Below are positions 47,741-60,640 of a stretch of 64,000 nucleotides of DNA, piece after piece (within the stretch, counting starts at the first letter, position 1; every line of letters begins with the position of its first letter). Source of the stretch: Sequoia sempervirens (Eukaryota; Streptophyta; Pinopsida; Cupressales; Cupressaceae); the NCBI GenBank assembly GCA_007258455.2, contig VDFB02358134.1, forward strand, positions 211,656,026 through 211,720,025, given 5' to 3'. The position numbers were made by a program, and so were the translations under genes. The notes under the pieces were generated by a model. That model had not been told where the DNA came from, did not search any database, and worked only from the letters and a program-made list of their open reading frames with translations.

Positions 47741-48707
47741 TGTAAACATACAAAATTGGCATCATGCATTTAACTAATTCATATTCATCCATTCATCAAA
47801 TAAATCAAGTTCATTAAATTGAATCTCTAAAGTCCTCCAATTCAATTAAATAAATTCATCTTTAGTACTAACATCATCCTCTTTGATTAAATAAATCAAA
47901 TATTTATTTAATCAAGTCTATCATTTTCAATCTCCTTTCAATTTAGTTTAATCCTTAAATCTAAGTCAAATGCGTCAAATTGCCTAATCTTCACTTAAAT
48001 TGACCAAATAATGGTTAATGCTAATATAATGCAAGTCCCATCCTCGAGCTTTTCCCACTTGCACAAATAAATCATTTAATCGATTTATTAAAACTTCTAA
48101 TTTCCATCAATATGGCATAATAGAGAATATTCTATAAATATAGGCATTTATTGACACATTCTTCAAAACTTGCACATACTCCATCCATTCACATGTTGAC
48201 AAGTGGCATCTTGCCATTTGTTGATTCTTAGTCCCACATTGATCCATTTTGGACATCTCTTCAACTTGACATTCTATAAATAAGAGGGCTTATTCCTAAT
48301 TTGATCATCCACAACTTGAGTAAACTTACTATACTCAAATTCATAGCAATTTTTATCCAATTTCATCCAATCTTAGCTAGGTTATGCATATTTTTAACTT
48401 GAAGCACATTGGAGGTCTTCATCTAGTTGATCACTCTTCACCATATATCATCTTCATCACATCATTGGAGTTGGGAAAGGGCCAATTTTCACATCAAATT
48501 GGCAACAACTCCCTCAAGAGATTAAGAGTTTTCTTTGTTTTATAATAGGATTTGATATCTTTGTTTTAAGTTTGTTGTGTTCTTCATTTCATTTCTTTTC
48601 TTTTACATTCAAATGGATTTCTTGAGGTATCATGGTTCTAATCTTGCATTTGATCTAATCTATTGATTGTTTGTTGTGTTTGTGCAGGTTGGGAATCTTG
48701 GTTCACA
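47741..48707 (+). repeat. E5 3' LTR, 967 bp
   Basis: Starts TGTAAACATACAAAATTGGC, ends GGTTCACA. TATA box TATAAATA at 48275-48282. Shorter than the 5' copy because of an internal deletion near 48130. Confidence 0.9.
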
Positions 48708-48712
48708 ATTAG

Positions 48713-49599
48713 TCAAAAGGGCTTTGAGCTCAATATTATTTTTTCAAGGGGCGAAGGTGCGATCATAGGTGAAGGAAAAATTTCAAGGGATGACCTAGGT
48801 ACACATTTTTCTTTGAACTTTTGGTAGGATGGGAAAAGGAAGTCTTCATGCGGTCTTATAGGTTCCATAGGTTCAGGCCAAAAATAGTCTAAGGAAAATT
48901 TTCCATGGGAAGACAGAGGTCTAAAGACACTATGATTGATAGTGAATATTTCATTTCGAAGTGGAAACGAGTATGTGAAGGATCATCATGAAAAAAATAG
49001 GCCCTTAAGTGGCAAAAAAATTTAGAAAAATCAGAGTTAGGAAACTTGACGTAAAAATTTGTATAAGTTATCTATATTATTTCAAAAATATGTAAGAATA
49101 GAATCTGTAGCAAATTGAATGTAGTTTCTAAACTACTAGGTTTGTTTAAAAAATAAAATCTATTTGGTGAAAATTTGAAATTTCAATGTAGTGGTACTTA
49201 AATTTCAGGGAAAAAATAAGAAGTAGGTGTCTTTCTGACCACCCTAACCACAATAAAATGATAATATTTTTTTATAAGATTTGAGATATAAGTAGAGAAC
49301 TCATGCCCTGATGTGATGCATATTTTTTTGTAATTTTTTTCCAAGTAAATAATTAATTATGAAATTTGTATTACAAATTTTTTTAAAATATAAAAACTCA
49401 TATGTTTGACCACAACTTGGTCAAAAATTCATGAAATTATTTTTTTCTTTTTTAATCCTATAGTATGTGAAGCATAGAATGTAACACATGTTTTGGATTC
49501 AAAAAATGTGATAGCATTTGAAAGCTATAGATGTTTTTCAATCAGCCTATCAATTAGGACCTTAGTCTTAATTTGAATAGAAAATGAATAATAATTACT
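48713..49599. other. E4 flank or decayed interior, no gene seen
   Basis: AT-rich, with no frame that reads like RT, though pol would be expected here if E4 were complete. Confidence 0.4.
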
Positions 49600-50140
49600 T
49601 ATTAAATTCAAAATAAAGTATAATTTATATTGGTGGAAAGATGAGAATCTCCTTTAAAAACCCTTTTGGTTTCATCAATTTTTTGTAAAAAAATAGTCGT
49701 TAGCCACATACCTATCATATTGCCACTTTTTGGCCCATCATGATCCTGCACATACCCAAACATTAAGCACTTATGGACAACGGATAGGACCGAATTCATG
49801 GAGTGAAGCCATTTTTAGCCTAAATTTACATGAAATTGATCTGAAGTAGTGATGATAAAGAATGATATATTTAATTTCTTTGGTCCTACTTGTAAAGGGA
49901 GTGTGACCAAGCCCATTGTAGCATGAGAAAAACCATCATGCATCTTAATCCATGCTTTCAATTTATCATATCCATATTGAGTGATTTCATGCACATATAA
50001 GAGTTACTCTATGATCACATTCTCTCCATAGGCGAGATTAATTAAAATCCCAAGAGTGGGCCTATCATTGATTTTGTCAGCAATGTAAAGAGGTTCATCA
50101 GGTGCATGTTTGATCATTTCTTTTAAAGAGAAGGTATGCC
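49600..50140 (-). pseudogene. E4 protease (degenerate)
   Basis: The minus strand reads EPLYIADKINDRPTLGILIN, ENVIIE, a stop, then HEITQYGYDKLKAWIKMHDG, ATMGLVTLPLQVGPKKLNIS, FHVNLG, a stop, and KWLHSMNSVLSVVHKCLMF. The end (LG.KWLHS.NSV.SVVHKCLKF) is the usual C-terminal part of a Ty3/gypsy protease and its linker. The catalytic Asp segment is not clear. E6 protease has the parallel ending ILLG.PWIH...PSMYHQCLKF. Confidence 0.65.
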
Positions 50141-50399
50141 AATGAGAATTATGGTTTGTTGTTTACAAGGCTCAATTTAAACCACTCAGGTATCATTATA
50201 CTAATAGGAATTTGTTCATTAGTATCCATAGGATTTTGTTCATCATCATACATAGGATTTTGTTCATTATTGTTCATATTATCATCATCTGTGTCAATGC
50301 TCATCACATCAGGCTTAGTTTCACTAGCCTTAACAAATGAAATATTGTGGTTAGGCATGGGAATGGTAAATATTTATAAGTTTTGGTTAGGAGGAGCTA

Positions 50400-51922
50400 C
50401 ATATTTATTACCATTAGCATTCACACCTCTAATTTGAATATGATTAGAATCAATGAGGTCTTGCACAAGATGTTTAAGATGATTTCATTTTTCTATATCA
50501 TATCATTTTTGTTGGTCATAAGCACAATAGGCATTGTGTCTAAAGTTCAGAGGTAATGGATTACTACAGTCGAGAGGTCAAACAAGATGTAAGGTAAGCA
50601 TGTTCTTTTTTATCAACTGAGTCATGATATTTTGAAGTGTGTTGGGTAAGGGAGTAAATGGTCTTTTCAGATCCCCAAAGATATAAGGATTAATATTCTT
50701 TATAGCAGCTACTTGGGTATCAAATTGTTGGGTAGGTTGGGAGGTAGAGTTTAGTTGAAGGAAACTTATATTTTGTCTTCTAAAAGGATGGTAATTGTTT
50801 TGATTTAAAGATTCAAATTTTTTTGGATGGGTAGAGGTGATTTTTGATTCACAAATACTTATAAAATTCTGATAATCTTGAAGGGAAATGTATAAGTGCA
50901 CAAAGGAAGGGAATTTCATCATGGTAATCTTGTCTCATATCTTACTTTCTAAATTTTCCATGAACATCTTTTGAAAGTGAGAGTCAAGAATCTTCAAACT
51001 AATTTAGGAATAAAGTGATTGGTAATGTGAAATAAAGTTAGTGACATGTCATCAAATTAGCTAATGTCATTTCAGGAACCATATGCGCTTGGAAATGGTT
51101 AATAAAGGCTTCAAAATTTTCATTAAATGAATGAATTGAGTTACTAAATAGTGTAGAAAACAAGTCCAAGGAAACATCCTTCAGGGATCGGGGAAAACTC
51201 TTAGCCAAATTTTTTTCCTCAAGGATAAAGTCACTACATAACGCAGTAAAGACATTAACATGATTAGTAGGATCTCCCTTTCCTCCATATTTCTTAAATA
51301 TAGGGATCTCTATACCTTGAGGTTGAATGGATGAGAGGATTTGTAATAGATGCTTAATGATAGAGTCATTTCTTGTGTTTTGAGATGGAGGTGAATATGG
51401 TGGTGGTGTGTATTTGTTGGAAGGACAAGTGAATGGATAACTTATAGGAGGAGATATAAGGTTAGATGCCACATTGGTATAAGGAGCACTAGTTGAAATG
51501 TTTGAGGTAGGAAGGACATTACGAGTTGGTTGCATTAGTGTGGTCACTTGAGGATTTATATAGGTGGGAATGGAGGTCATTGTTGAAGGGGGACGAATTT
51601 GAATTCCTCCTTAGTTTTGCACATTGTTTGAATTTTGAGCACCATTAGTGGTGGAAGGAATATTTTTTCTAAATATTTGAGCTATGTTAGACACAACTTC
51701 CAGTCCTTCATCAATTTCCATCATGTGGTGAATTCTATCTATGACAGGTATAACAGTGTTGGAAATATTTTTAGTACTCACTCTATTTTGTAAATGGGCT
51801 AAGTATTCATGCATTTTCGTTATTGTTTTTGGAGGGATATGATCAACAACTGTTTGAATACATGGCATAACACTTGTAGGTAAGGTAGGAATAGCAAAAG
51901 AGTTATCAAAGTTACGGTCCAT
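50400..51922 (-). pseudogene. E4 gag (degenerate)
   Basis: One frame from 51922 to 51038 with a stop at 51611. Shifted frames continue the protein to about 50400. The N-terminus is MDRNFDNSFAIPTLPTSVMP. A Ser/Pro/Thr-rich linker leads to the gag core: IPIFKKYGGKGDPTNHVNVF, then FPRSLKDVSLDLFSTLFSNS, then SFNENFEAFINHFQAHM. The C-terminal stretch PFTPLPNTLQNIMTQLI matches the PLGEPIKEVL region of E6 gag. A degenerate zinc knuckle (CAYDQQK..YDIEK.NHLKHLVQDLID) lies near 50430-50540. Downstream, 50358-50149 encodes a repeated acidic NEQNPM motif. Confidence 0.75.
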
Positions 51923-52795
51923 ACCTAGTCAACTAGTACCAACACTAGAAGTAAGAGAGCTAGATAACCCAAGATCCACAAGTGTTTTATCATGGGATTC
52001 CATGAGTCTCACACTTCATATCACCATAGTATTGATAGTAGGACACCAAGTAGTATAGCTCATGCAAGGGTTAAACTAAAGAAAGTGCAATGAACACAAT
52101 ATCCTATGCTTACAATTACACTTGAAATGAAAGAAACTGAAATAATGACAATTCTACAAATTGTAATAGAACACTGAAACCAACAAATAGAAGCACAAAA
52201 AGGAAATTCCAAACCCTAAAAATTGCAAGATAAAATTTAACATGGATTAACACACCAACAAGTTTTTTTGGGTCCTAGTGAAGGAATTTTGAGGTTCTAG
52301 AAAATGGAATAGAAAGAAAACAACCCATACAAGGTTATGAGCCAAAAACCCACAATAGTACTAAGATTCTAGCAAGGTTATTTTAGTCCTATTAAAGGGT
52401 TTTTTTTTAGAAAAATAAAAAAGTTTGGATTGGTTATGGTGTTTCAGGTTTCCTACTCAGGGATTCAATGTTTAGAAATAGAAAATCATGCAAATTAATG
52501 CAAGAAAAAGTTAATAATAACAAGCAATTGCATGCAAAGTTGAATCTATGTTTTTCAATTTTGAATGAAATAAAATTTTTCCTAAATTCAATTAGGATGA
52601 TTGACAATGCCCTTTTTCAGTTTTTCAATGAGATAATATGATGCAAGAAATAAAAAATATGACCTATATGCACTTTCACTAATGCAAATGTGACAGCCCT
52701 AGATGAAATTTCACTAATGCAAGATGCAATGCAAGAATGAATACAACCTAGATGTAGGACCTTAGTGAACTCCAAAACAGAAAATGAATGTCCCA
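51923..52795 (-). other. E4 leader, non-coding
   Basis: AT-rich DNA between gag start and primer site. No gene seen. Confidence 0.5.
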
Positions 52796-52815
52796 AAATG
52801 TCAGGTTCGCCAAAA
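52796..52815 (-). other. E4 primer binding site
   Basis: The minus strand reads TTTTGGCGAACCTGACATTT beside the LTR. It is close to the E6 site (TTGGTGAACCCGACAT), so E4 and E6 probably use the same tRNA. Confidence 0.65.
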
Positions 52816-53515
52816 TGGATGATGGTAAAATAGGTGCTTTATAACCTAGGTCATAGAACACCACTCTTCTATAATTATCATTCAAGAATTCCCTAGGATC
52901 TCAAATTGGATTGAATATCAACACAAAGGTGAGTCAATTCTCAACAAGGAATACCTAGGGGGGTGGTCTTTAGGCTTTTAAAGGGTCACCACCAATCAAA
53001 ATATTGGAAAAGATAACTTAACATTCAACTCATAAAACCTAGTAATGCAAGCCAAATGATGGATGAAAATTACAAAATTAAGTAACAACAACAAGTTAGG
53101 ATGTATGTACCTAGGAAGTCTAGAAAAGTGATAAGGATTTTGCAAATGCAATTTTTTTGTCAAAATATGCTAAGGAGGACTAAGACTTACTATTGTCTTA
53201 GTCCTACTACTTGTTTTTGGTGGAAATGTGCAATCTTCGAATGCCAAATTTTTTTTTGAAAGAATCTTTGCAAAATACCCTTGGGAGGACTAAAACGCAC
53301 GTATTGCTGACTTAGTCCCATCTTAAATTTTTAAAATGTTTGAATGTGATCCTAAGGCTTAAGGTCTACACTTCTTCTCAGATCTTAGGTCTTGAAACTT
53401 CCATATCTGGCCTATAGGCGAGTTTTCGTGAAGATGATAACTTTGCAATACAACTTTGCAACGTTGCACATCAAATGATCTTCAAGTATTCAACCTAAAT
53501 ATGCAAACACAAACA
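52816..53515 (-). repeat. E4 5' LTR, 700 bp (outer end probably truncated)
   Basis: Matches S1 over most of its length, including the intact target of E3 (around 52844). S1 extends about 32 bases further to its TG end, so the outer end here may be lost or a subfamily variant. No partner LTR with a matching target duplication was found. Confidence 0.8.
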
Positions 53516-53652
53516 AGCAAGAGAGGAAGAACTTGTTAATTGTTAGTAAATGGGGGTTTTCGTTGGTCAAACCGATGGTTGGTAATTAAACCTTAAAATA
53601 AAATAGAATAATGAAGGGAAATTATGAATGAACAAAATTCTATGTTGCAACT
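53516..53652. repeat. Fragment matching 5434-5562; insertion site of E6
   Basis: The match runs to GTTGCAACT at 53652. In the 5' copy this continues as GACCAAACCC (from 5563), while here it is broken by the E6 LTR. Confidence 0.75.
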
Positions 53653-54729
53653 TGTAGACAATGAAAAATGCCATAAGCCTACGAGTGTCATTTTTCTTGA
53701 TCCTCTTCCTTTGATAATTGAATAATTTTAGTTATTCAATTATGTTTGATCATATTCCTTTATTAATTAAATAATTTTTAATAATTATTTAATTAATTCA
53801 CTTTCTAATCTTTATTCTATCCTAATTGATTAAATAAACTAATTGTGTCACTAATTTATCCCTCTTATTCAATAGTTAAATAAATTATTATTTATTTAAT
53901 TATTTTGTCACCTTTCATCTATAGTTAAATAATTATTAAAATTATTTAACTATCCCATGCCACCTCCCCTATTAAATAATTAATCTAAATTGATTATTTA
54001 AGGTCTAATTTTATTCTAATTAAATGATCCTCTTTTCATTTTCTCCAAATAAATAATTTGAATAAATAATTTATTTTCCACTTGTCCATTTCCTCCACTC
54101 TCTCCATTTTTGAATAAATTATTTAAAATAAATTATTTATGCATCACCTGGTCAAAGATGTTCTGTCATAATCCCCTATCATAACATTCATTTTTGTCAT
54201 AGCCTGCATGTCTTGCATGTCTGTCATAGCTTTTAGGTGTAATAGCCATCAACGTCATAACTTTTCCATGCATGGCATATTTTTGGTGCATCAATTCTGG
54301 ATCGTTGATCTTTGTATCTTTTCTAAGATTTAATCTCAACCTTCCATTTCATAACATCCCTCTCATGCATTCCCATCCATTGATCTTGGAATCTTCCTAG
54401 AAGATTAATCTAAGCCATCCATTTGAAAGGTTGTCTATAAAAGAAACCTTCCTTCTCCATTTTCACCTTAACAACTATTCTTCTCCAACTTTCTACTTAC
54501 AATTTTCAGGTATTTGCACAAGTTAGACTACAAGTCTGAGGGCATATTTGCAAAAGGAGAAATAGGAGAGCAAGAGAAGTGATACAAGTTCAACCATGGA
54601 GAGTATTTTGATTTTATGTATTATCTTCCTTATGCTTTCATTTTTTTCTCTTGTTTGGATGAGGTTAATAGTTTAGAAGTGTTGGCTATCACTTTGTCTA
54701 TGCTATTTGATTTAAGACCCCATCTTACA
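53653..54729 (+). repeat. E6 5' LTR, 1077 bp
   Basis: Starts TGTAGACAATG and ends CATCTTACA. TATA box TATAAAAG at 54436-54443. Many AATTATTTAATT inverted words in the first half. Confidence 0.85.
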
Positions 54730-54745
54730 TTGGTGAACCCGACAT
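54730..54745 (+). other. E6 primer binding site
   Basis: TTGGTGAACCCGACAT directly follows the LTR, similar to the E4 site. The tRNA is not named. Confidence 0.7.
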
Positions 54746-57037
54746 GAATCTTACAATTTTGTAGAGAAATTAGTTTGTTTTCAGTGTTTTGTAAGTTACA
54801 ACCAAGAATTCATACGAAATATTGTCATCTTCTTTTGAGCACAGAAAAATGGGCACATGGAATCTTTAAAAAATATTAGTTGGGTTTTGAAGGCCTTGTT
54901 CTTTTCTTTCTGTAACTTCAAATGGTTTAAAATTTTGTAAAGATTTGAGAAAGTTATGGCAGTTTTAGTATTTGTTTTCTAATCTAGCTTTTAAAACCCA
55001 CATTTTCTTTTTCCTATAACAATTTTTTCGTGCAAAATTGTGAAAAAATACTTTCTGGGTTTTGAAGGTTTGATTTTCAAATTTCCATGGATTCCAACAA
55101 TTTAAAATTTCATTAAGTTTTGAGAAAATTATCACTCTTTTAATTTTCTATTGTCATTAAACATTTCTTTTGAGTTACTAATCTCTTGTTTTTAGCATGT
55201 GGTGCAACTTGGAGGGAGTCTAAAAACTATTTCTATATAAACGAAAAATCAAGATTTTTTATTTCTTTAGGCATAATCAATTTTTTTTTCTTTCAACAAC
55301 AACAAATTGCATTTATACTCATGAGGATAAAATGAACCATAATTTGCATGTCATTCATTTGGTCTTAAAATGAACTTTTCTTTTTATATTTCAAGTTAAA
55401 CTTTTAAAAAGAACAATGTGTCTTGTGTGGCCTCCTTACATTATCATTTGGTAATTAAAATTTACAAGTGTCTTCAAATTTTGTCACCTTGATGCAATAA
55501 TTGAAGTATCCTCTCCCCTTGTGTATTCATGTGATCCTAGGTGTAATAGAAACAATTATTGCCTCTAGAACTTAGGCCTGCCTTGGTGGGAAAAGGTACT
55601 CACCACAAGATGACTCAGACCAGAAACAAAGCTTTTTGGTTAAGCTACCCCCAACCGGTATATAAATGTGAATCCTAATGAAAATCCTAGGATTACGAGT
55701 GTGGATGTGTCATATGGACCAAGTAGTACTCTCCAAAAGCCTATTGAGCTTAACCTCTTCAAGTTGGAGTGCCTCCTAAACAGAGCTTAATATTGTGCCC
55801 CATGTATGGCCACTCAAACACGGGTCCTGAATTAAAAACCTTTGTGTAGTAGCCAAAAACCTTCTATTTTCTAGTGCAACAAAGGTCAGTGTGAAGACAT
55901 CCACATCTTTGCAGTCTGTAGTAGGGGTGATCAATCTTCCATGGGAGTTTCATGGGGGTTGGAAGCTTGTTTGGCCGAAGATGAGAGTTCAGCCAAGCTT
56001 CTAGATTCACATGCTACTGATATACAGTTGGGGAAACCCACGTGAAATCTAGCAAATATTGTCTTGGCCTAACCATAGGATTTTGCTTGATTACACATTC
56101 ATACATCTTGCTTGTCAAGTGTTTTCTGTATTTTCAAACAATATACACAACATTCACAAATCTTGACACAAACAATCAACCTTAGACAACTCAGAATTTT
56201 TAACAAAACATCAAAAACAGTCTTAACCTACTGTCAAACATTTGTTTTAAAAGGTCTCAGTCAGAAATTAGCTTTGAAATTGCTCAAAATCCTCATTATT
56301 TAACCATTAGTTTGTATTCTTGACCATAGGCTTAATCTTTCAAATTTTAGTTGCATACATTAGGCTTCATAATCATAATTTCTAGCATTAGCTTGACCCT
56401 AGGTTTTCATATTTGCATACTTTGGATTAGGTTAACCTCATCACAATTTGAAAAATCATTGCTTTCAAAACTAGGTTATCTTCGACTTAGTCATCATTCC
56501 TATTTTCAATCATTGTCTCTTTTGTGAGAATTTCCAACTCAATAGTCTAGTTAGGAAAACTCACAAGTTATCTTGACAATGACACTTTGTCATTTTCAAC
56601 AAGTCCTTTGGTAACCAAAATCAAAAACAAAGATTAAGCTTAGAGTGCTTAGGTACCCCTTTCTCCAAATTGCATTCATTTTAGTTCATACCTTGTATAC
56701 TTTATTCCTAAAAATCCAAAAACACTATGCATCCTAGTCATCATTTTGAACCTAAAACTTACATTAGTTACCTCTTTATTCAACTTTATCACCTTAGTCC
56801 TCATTTTGCACCTTGACCTTGCGATTTTCCTAGTCCACATTTTCATTTTCCTAATCAATATTGTCATCCTAGTCACCTTGGATTTTGGCATACTTGCATT
56901 ATCATCTCTTTGTATTGTCATCCATTATCACACAAAAAGACAAAAACATAGACTAGTGTCATACTTGCATTGTCATCATCTTCATTTGAGAAATTTCCTT
57001 GATGGTGGAAACAAGACTTAAAAGAAAGAAAAGATAA
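54746..57037 (+). other. E6 leader, non-coding
   Basis: About 2.3 kb with no recognised protein. Short open frames at 56112-56303 and 56746-57021 are compositional. Confidence 0.5.
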
Positions 57038-59500
57038 ATGTCAGACTTTGGACAAGACTTTGACAACAACACCAACATCAACACCAATCCCAATGACTAG
57101 ATTTATGATGACCCATTTGGAAATTTGAACATACAATCATCCATGAGCATGTCAACTTCCTTTCAAAATCCACTTTTTGAACAATTCAAATAGAGAGACC
57201 AAAATGGACAAGTACTAGCCGAGGATTTAGACACTGCTACTCAAAACTCTAACATAGCTTCATTTGTATAAGAATTGGTCTTGAACGATTCTGACAGATA
57301 CCTTGCTATGTTTTTGGACCAAAGGGTAAAAATACCAAAAGGCTTCAAAATTAATACCATAAGACCTTCTTTGGACAATGCGACACAAACCATGACATCT
57401 CATCAAAACACGAATAATGCCTCCAATAGCAATAACATTGTGGTCACCACACAAGTTTCTACTAACAACATTAATGTTACATCTGGTGGCACCACAAGTC
57501 AAAACACCTCCACCTTAACTAATACAACATCTATTAGAGGAACATCTACTATGTCCATGCCTACAACATCCACATCATCATCACAAACAATAGGAATAAC
57601 CGTTGGGTTCACATCAACGGGAGAAAATACCACAAATCCTACGTTGGGATCTTCATCTATGAGAATGGGGGCATCTTCATCACATACTTATGGTGTAATC
57701 TCATTTAATCCCTTTGGAGGAAACCCACAATGAGTCTTCATTCAAGGCCCTCAACACAACATTAATACATCATCGCAAATAAACATCCCACATGGATAAG
57801 GACAAAATATGAACATTACACATGGACAAGGAAAAAATATGGACATCCCACATGGACAAGGACAAAATATGAATATCCCACATGGACAAGGACAAAATAT
57901 GAACATCCCACATGGACAAGGACAAAATATGAACATCCCACATGGACAAGGACAAAATATGAACATCACACATGGACAAGGACAAAATATGAACATCACA
58001 CATGGACAAGGACAAAATTTGAATATATCACATGGAAATGGACATAATATCCACATACCATATGGACACTTCCAAGGAAAAAACACCAAAATGCTACATG
58101 GAAAATTCTTTTAACAAGGACAAGGGACTCAAATGATGCAACAAATGTGTAACTTTGGCAATCAAATGAGTCAGGGATTTCAAATACCTCAAATACAAAC
58201 AAACATGGTTGGGTCACATATTATCACATACTCTTCCTAGATTCATACTCAACAACAAATTCCCACTCACAACTGACAATATCAACAAACACCTAATCAA
58301 AACATATCGTACTTTCAGGAAACCAATGATCCCATTGTACATGCCTTGCTAGCAAGAGTGGATGACCTTCAAAAATAGATGGAAAATATGAAAAACTCTA
58401 ACAAGAAGACTCAAATTCCATATGACTTATGTCCATATCCTTTTGATACAACTTTGTACATGCCACCATTTCCACATGGCTATGTGGCTCCAAACTTCAA
58501 CAAATACAAGGGTAAAACAAATCCACTTGACCACATTAGAGCATTCGTAACAAGTTGTGTGGATATTGCTCATGAGCACACATGTCTAATGTGATTGTTT
58601 CCTAAAAGTCTCACAGGATTGGCCCTAGAATGGTTCTATATACTACAACCCATAATACAATCATGGAAAGAGTTTTATGAAAAATTCATGAAAAATTACA
58701 CATACAATATTGACATAGATACCTCCATCACCAACTTATGCCAACTCACACAAGAAGATTTAGGTAAAACCTTTTTACCATTCTTTCAAAAAATGGAGGG
58801 ACCTAGCGATTCATTGTCATATAGACATACCTGAAAAGGAAAAAGTTAACATGTTAGTACAAATGTTATTGGGCCCACTAAAAAATGGCTTGCGTGTTCA
58901 TTGTTGTACAAATTTTGTAGACCTAGTTAAGCGAGGTGTCCAAGTTGAACAAGCCCTCATAGCTGAAGGAAAACTTAAATATGGTCCTAAAAACACAAAT
59001 GCAAACCATCCTCTTGTTGACAAAAACAAATACTAGGTTAAGAACAAACATGTCACCATTGATGGTGTAGTCGATGCTAAGGCTATGAACGCTATGGGTC
59101 CTATGATTACTCTAAAAGGGACACAAACAAAAAACACACAAATGATGACACAAACCTATGCTACTAATGCTATCCAGACAAATCAAAATAATCAAGGCAA
59201 TCAAAACAATCAAATTCAAAGACAACCTAGACAACCCAAACAATTCCCTAGAGGACGTACATACACTCCCTTGGGTGAGCCTATTAAAGAAGTTCTTAGA
59301 AATGCCTTCAAAATGGTGTCATAACACTTGAGGACCCCAAACCATATGACCTTGGGCAGTTTAAACCATTTTGGTTGGATGATAATGATTTTATGACTAT
59401 CACCAAATAAAAGGACACAAAACCTCTTCTTGTAGACAATTAAAAAATTTGGTACAAGACCTCATTGAAAAATGTATCATTGAAGTTGGTGGACCACAGT
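57038..59500 (+). pseudogene. E6 gag (degenerate) with in-frame decapeptide repeats
   Basis: A single frame from ATG 57038 (MSDFGQDFDNNTNINTNPND) runs to about 58790, broken only by nonsense codons (for example 57098, 57731, 57797, 58112 and 58592). A frameshift near 58795 leads into the next frame. Order: Asn-rich N-terminus; Thr/Ser-rich part (57420-57720); ten-residue repeats (HGQGQNMNIP, 57783-58070); gag core PYDLCPYPFDTTLYMPPFPH, NFNKYKGKTNPLDHIRAFVT, LFPKSLTGLALEWFYILQP; then DIPEKEKVNMLVQMLLGPLK in the second frame. A C-terminal PLGEPIKEVL segment and a decayed zinc knuckle (YDYHQIKGHKTSSCRQLKNL, first Cys replaced) end at about 59500. Confidence 0.85.
57783..58070 (+). repeat. 30-bp tandem repeat inside E6 gag
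   Basis: About nine to ten units of ACATCCCACATGGACAAGG plus ACAAAATATGA, exactly 30 bp each, so the reading frame is kept. Encodes HGQGQNMNIP units. Confidence 0.95.
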
Positions 59501-59568
59501 TTGCTTCTAATGCGGATCATACAATACACAAGAACCCACTATAGGATCATGGTTCTAGATACCCTTCT

Positions 59569-60640
59569 ATGTCAAATACAAATAGTAATAGTCTAGCCAA
59601 CCATGCCCATATTGGATATGACTATTTTGGGGGACTATCATACATCACATTAGAACAATTAATGAACATGTCTACACAGTCATTGTTAGAAAGGCCCCTT
59701 GAATGCAATATCAACACTTGTGGCAGAAAGGTCACCATAGTTGGTCCTCCTCCCCCTAGATAACAAAAGGTATCAATAGCTGGCTCATCCACTTCATAGG
59801 CACAATCGTGTCCACAAAAAAAGTAGTCCCAGCTTAAAGGAAACTTTAATCTTATTGACTAGCTCAGAAAAACACCCACACAAATCTCTATCCTTGAGTT
59901 GTTACTCATCTTGCATGCCCATACGGCCATCCTAGATAAAACATTGCAAGAATCCTCCATTCCCCAAGATATTGATGTTAGCCAATTCAAATCCATGGTA
60001 GGATATCTCATGACTCCCTACCATATCACCTTTTTGTACCAAGACTATTTGTCATCCAAATCCAACCATAATGATGCCCTTCATATTGAAGTTCTTGTTC
60101 ATAAACATAAGGTCAGATGAGTCTTAGTAGATGACAGAGTAGGACTGAATATATGTTCCTTAAAATTGGTCAAGGTAATAGGATTTTCTGATGCTTGCGT
60201 AGATTCCACAAGAAGCATTGTTATCAAGGAAAATGATGATGAAATATGTTCCTCTTGGGGTGTAATTACACTTCCAATTCAAATTGGTCTAGTCATTGTC
60301 AACACCACTTGTCAACCTCTATATTTGGACCTCCCATACAACATTTTACTCGGTTGACCTTGGATCCACACACTAAAATTTATCCCCTCCATGTATCACC
60401 AATGTTTGAAGTTTCCTTTTGAAGGCACTGAGATTACTATATATGGAGACCTCGATCCATTCCAATATTGTACCAACTTACGAGGTGTCTTAGAATGTCA
60501 AGTGCCTATCAACAGTGAAGCCTCAAAATCTTCATCTTCTAGATTCATCGACCCATCAAGACTTGCAAAGCCTTCCATGTCTGCATCCATCACCACATCA
60601 TCTCACTACATTGATCCATCTTCATTGACCACGTAATACA
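59569..60640 (+). pseudogene. E6 protease and linker (degenerate)
   Basis: Linker HIGYDYFGGLSYITLEQLMN precedes a protease region at 59899-60500. The catalytic site reads VLVDDRVGLNICSL (Asp codon 60130-60132), where D-G-x-G/S is expected. After IKENDDEICSSWGVITLPIQIGL comes LPYNILLG, a TGA, then PWIHTLKFIPSMYHQCLKFPF and GTEITIYGDLDPFQ, the standard end of Ty3/gypsy proteases of this type. Stops precede the active site (60118) and interrupt the flap region. The Ser/Thr-rich end fades into low complexity. Confidence 0.75.

Larger units (their letters stand above)
41198..48707 (+). mobile_element. E5: pol-less LTR retrotransposon
   Basis: Two direct LTRs (41198-42311 and 47741-48707). A polypurine tract AAAGAGGGGAAAAA (47727-47740), almost identical to that of E2, precedes the 3' LTR. 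Flanks are GTTAG and ATTAG (48708-48712), a 4-of-5 target duplication; joining them restores GGTTAGTCAAAAGGG. Internal DNA carries one degenerate ORF region, conserved hairpins and long AT-rich stretches, but no gag core, protease, RT or integrase. It groups with E2 by these features. Confidence 0.85.

Noticed and set aside
57751..58089. Cys/Pro-rich minus-strand frame of 112 codons
   Set aside because: Antisense translation of the 30-bp gag repeats.
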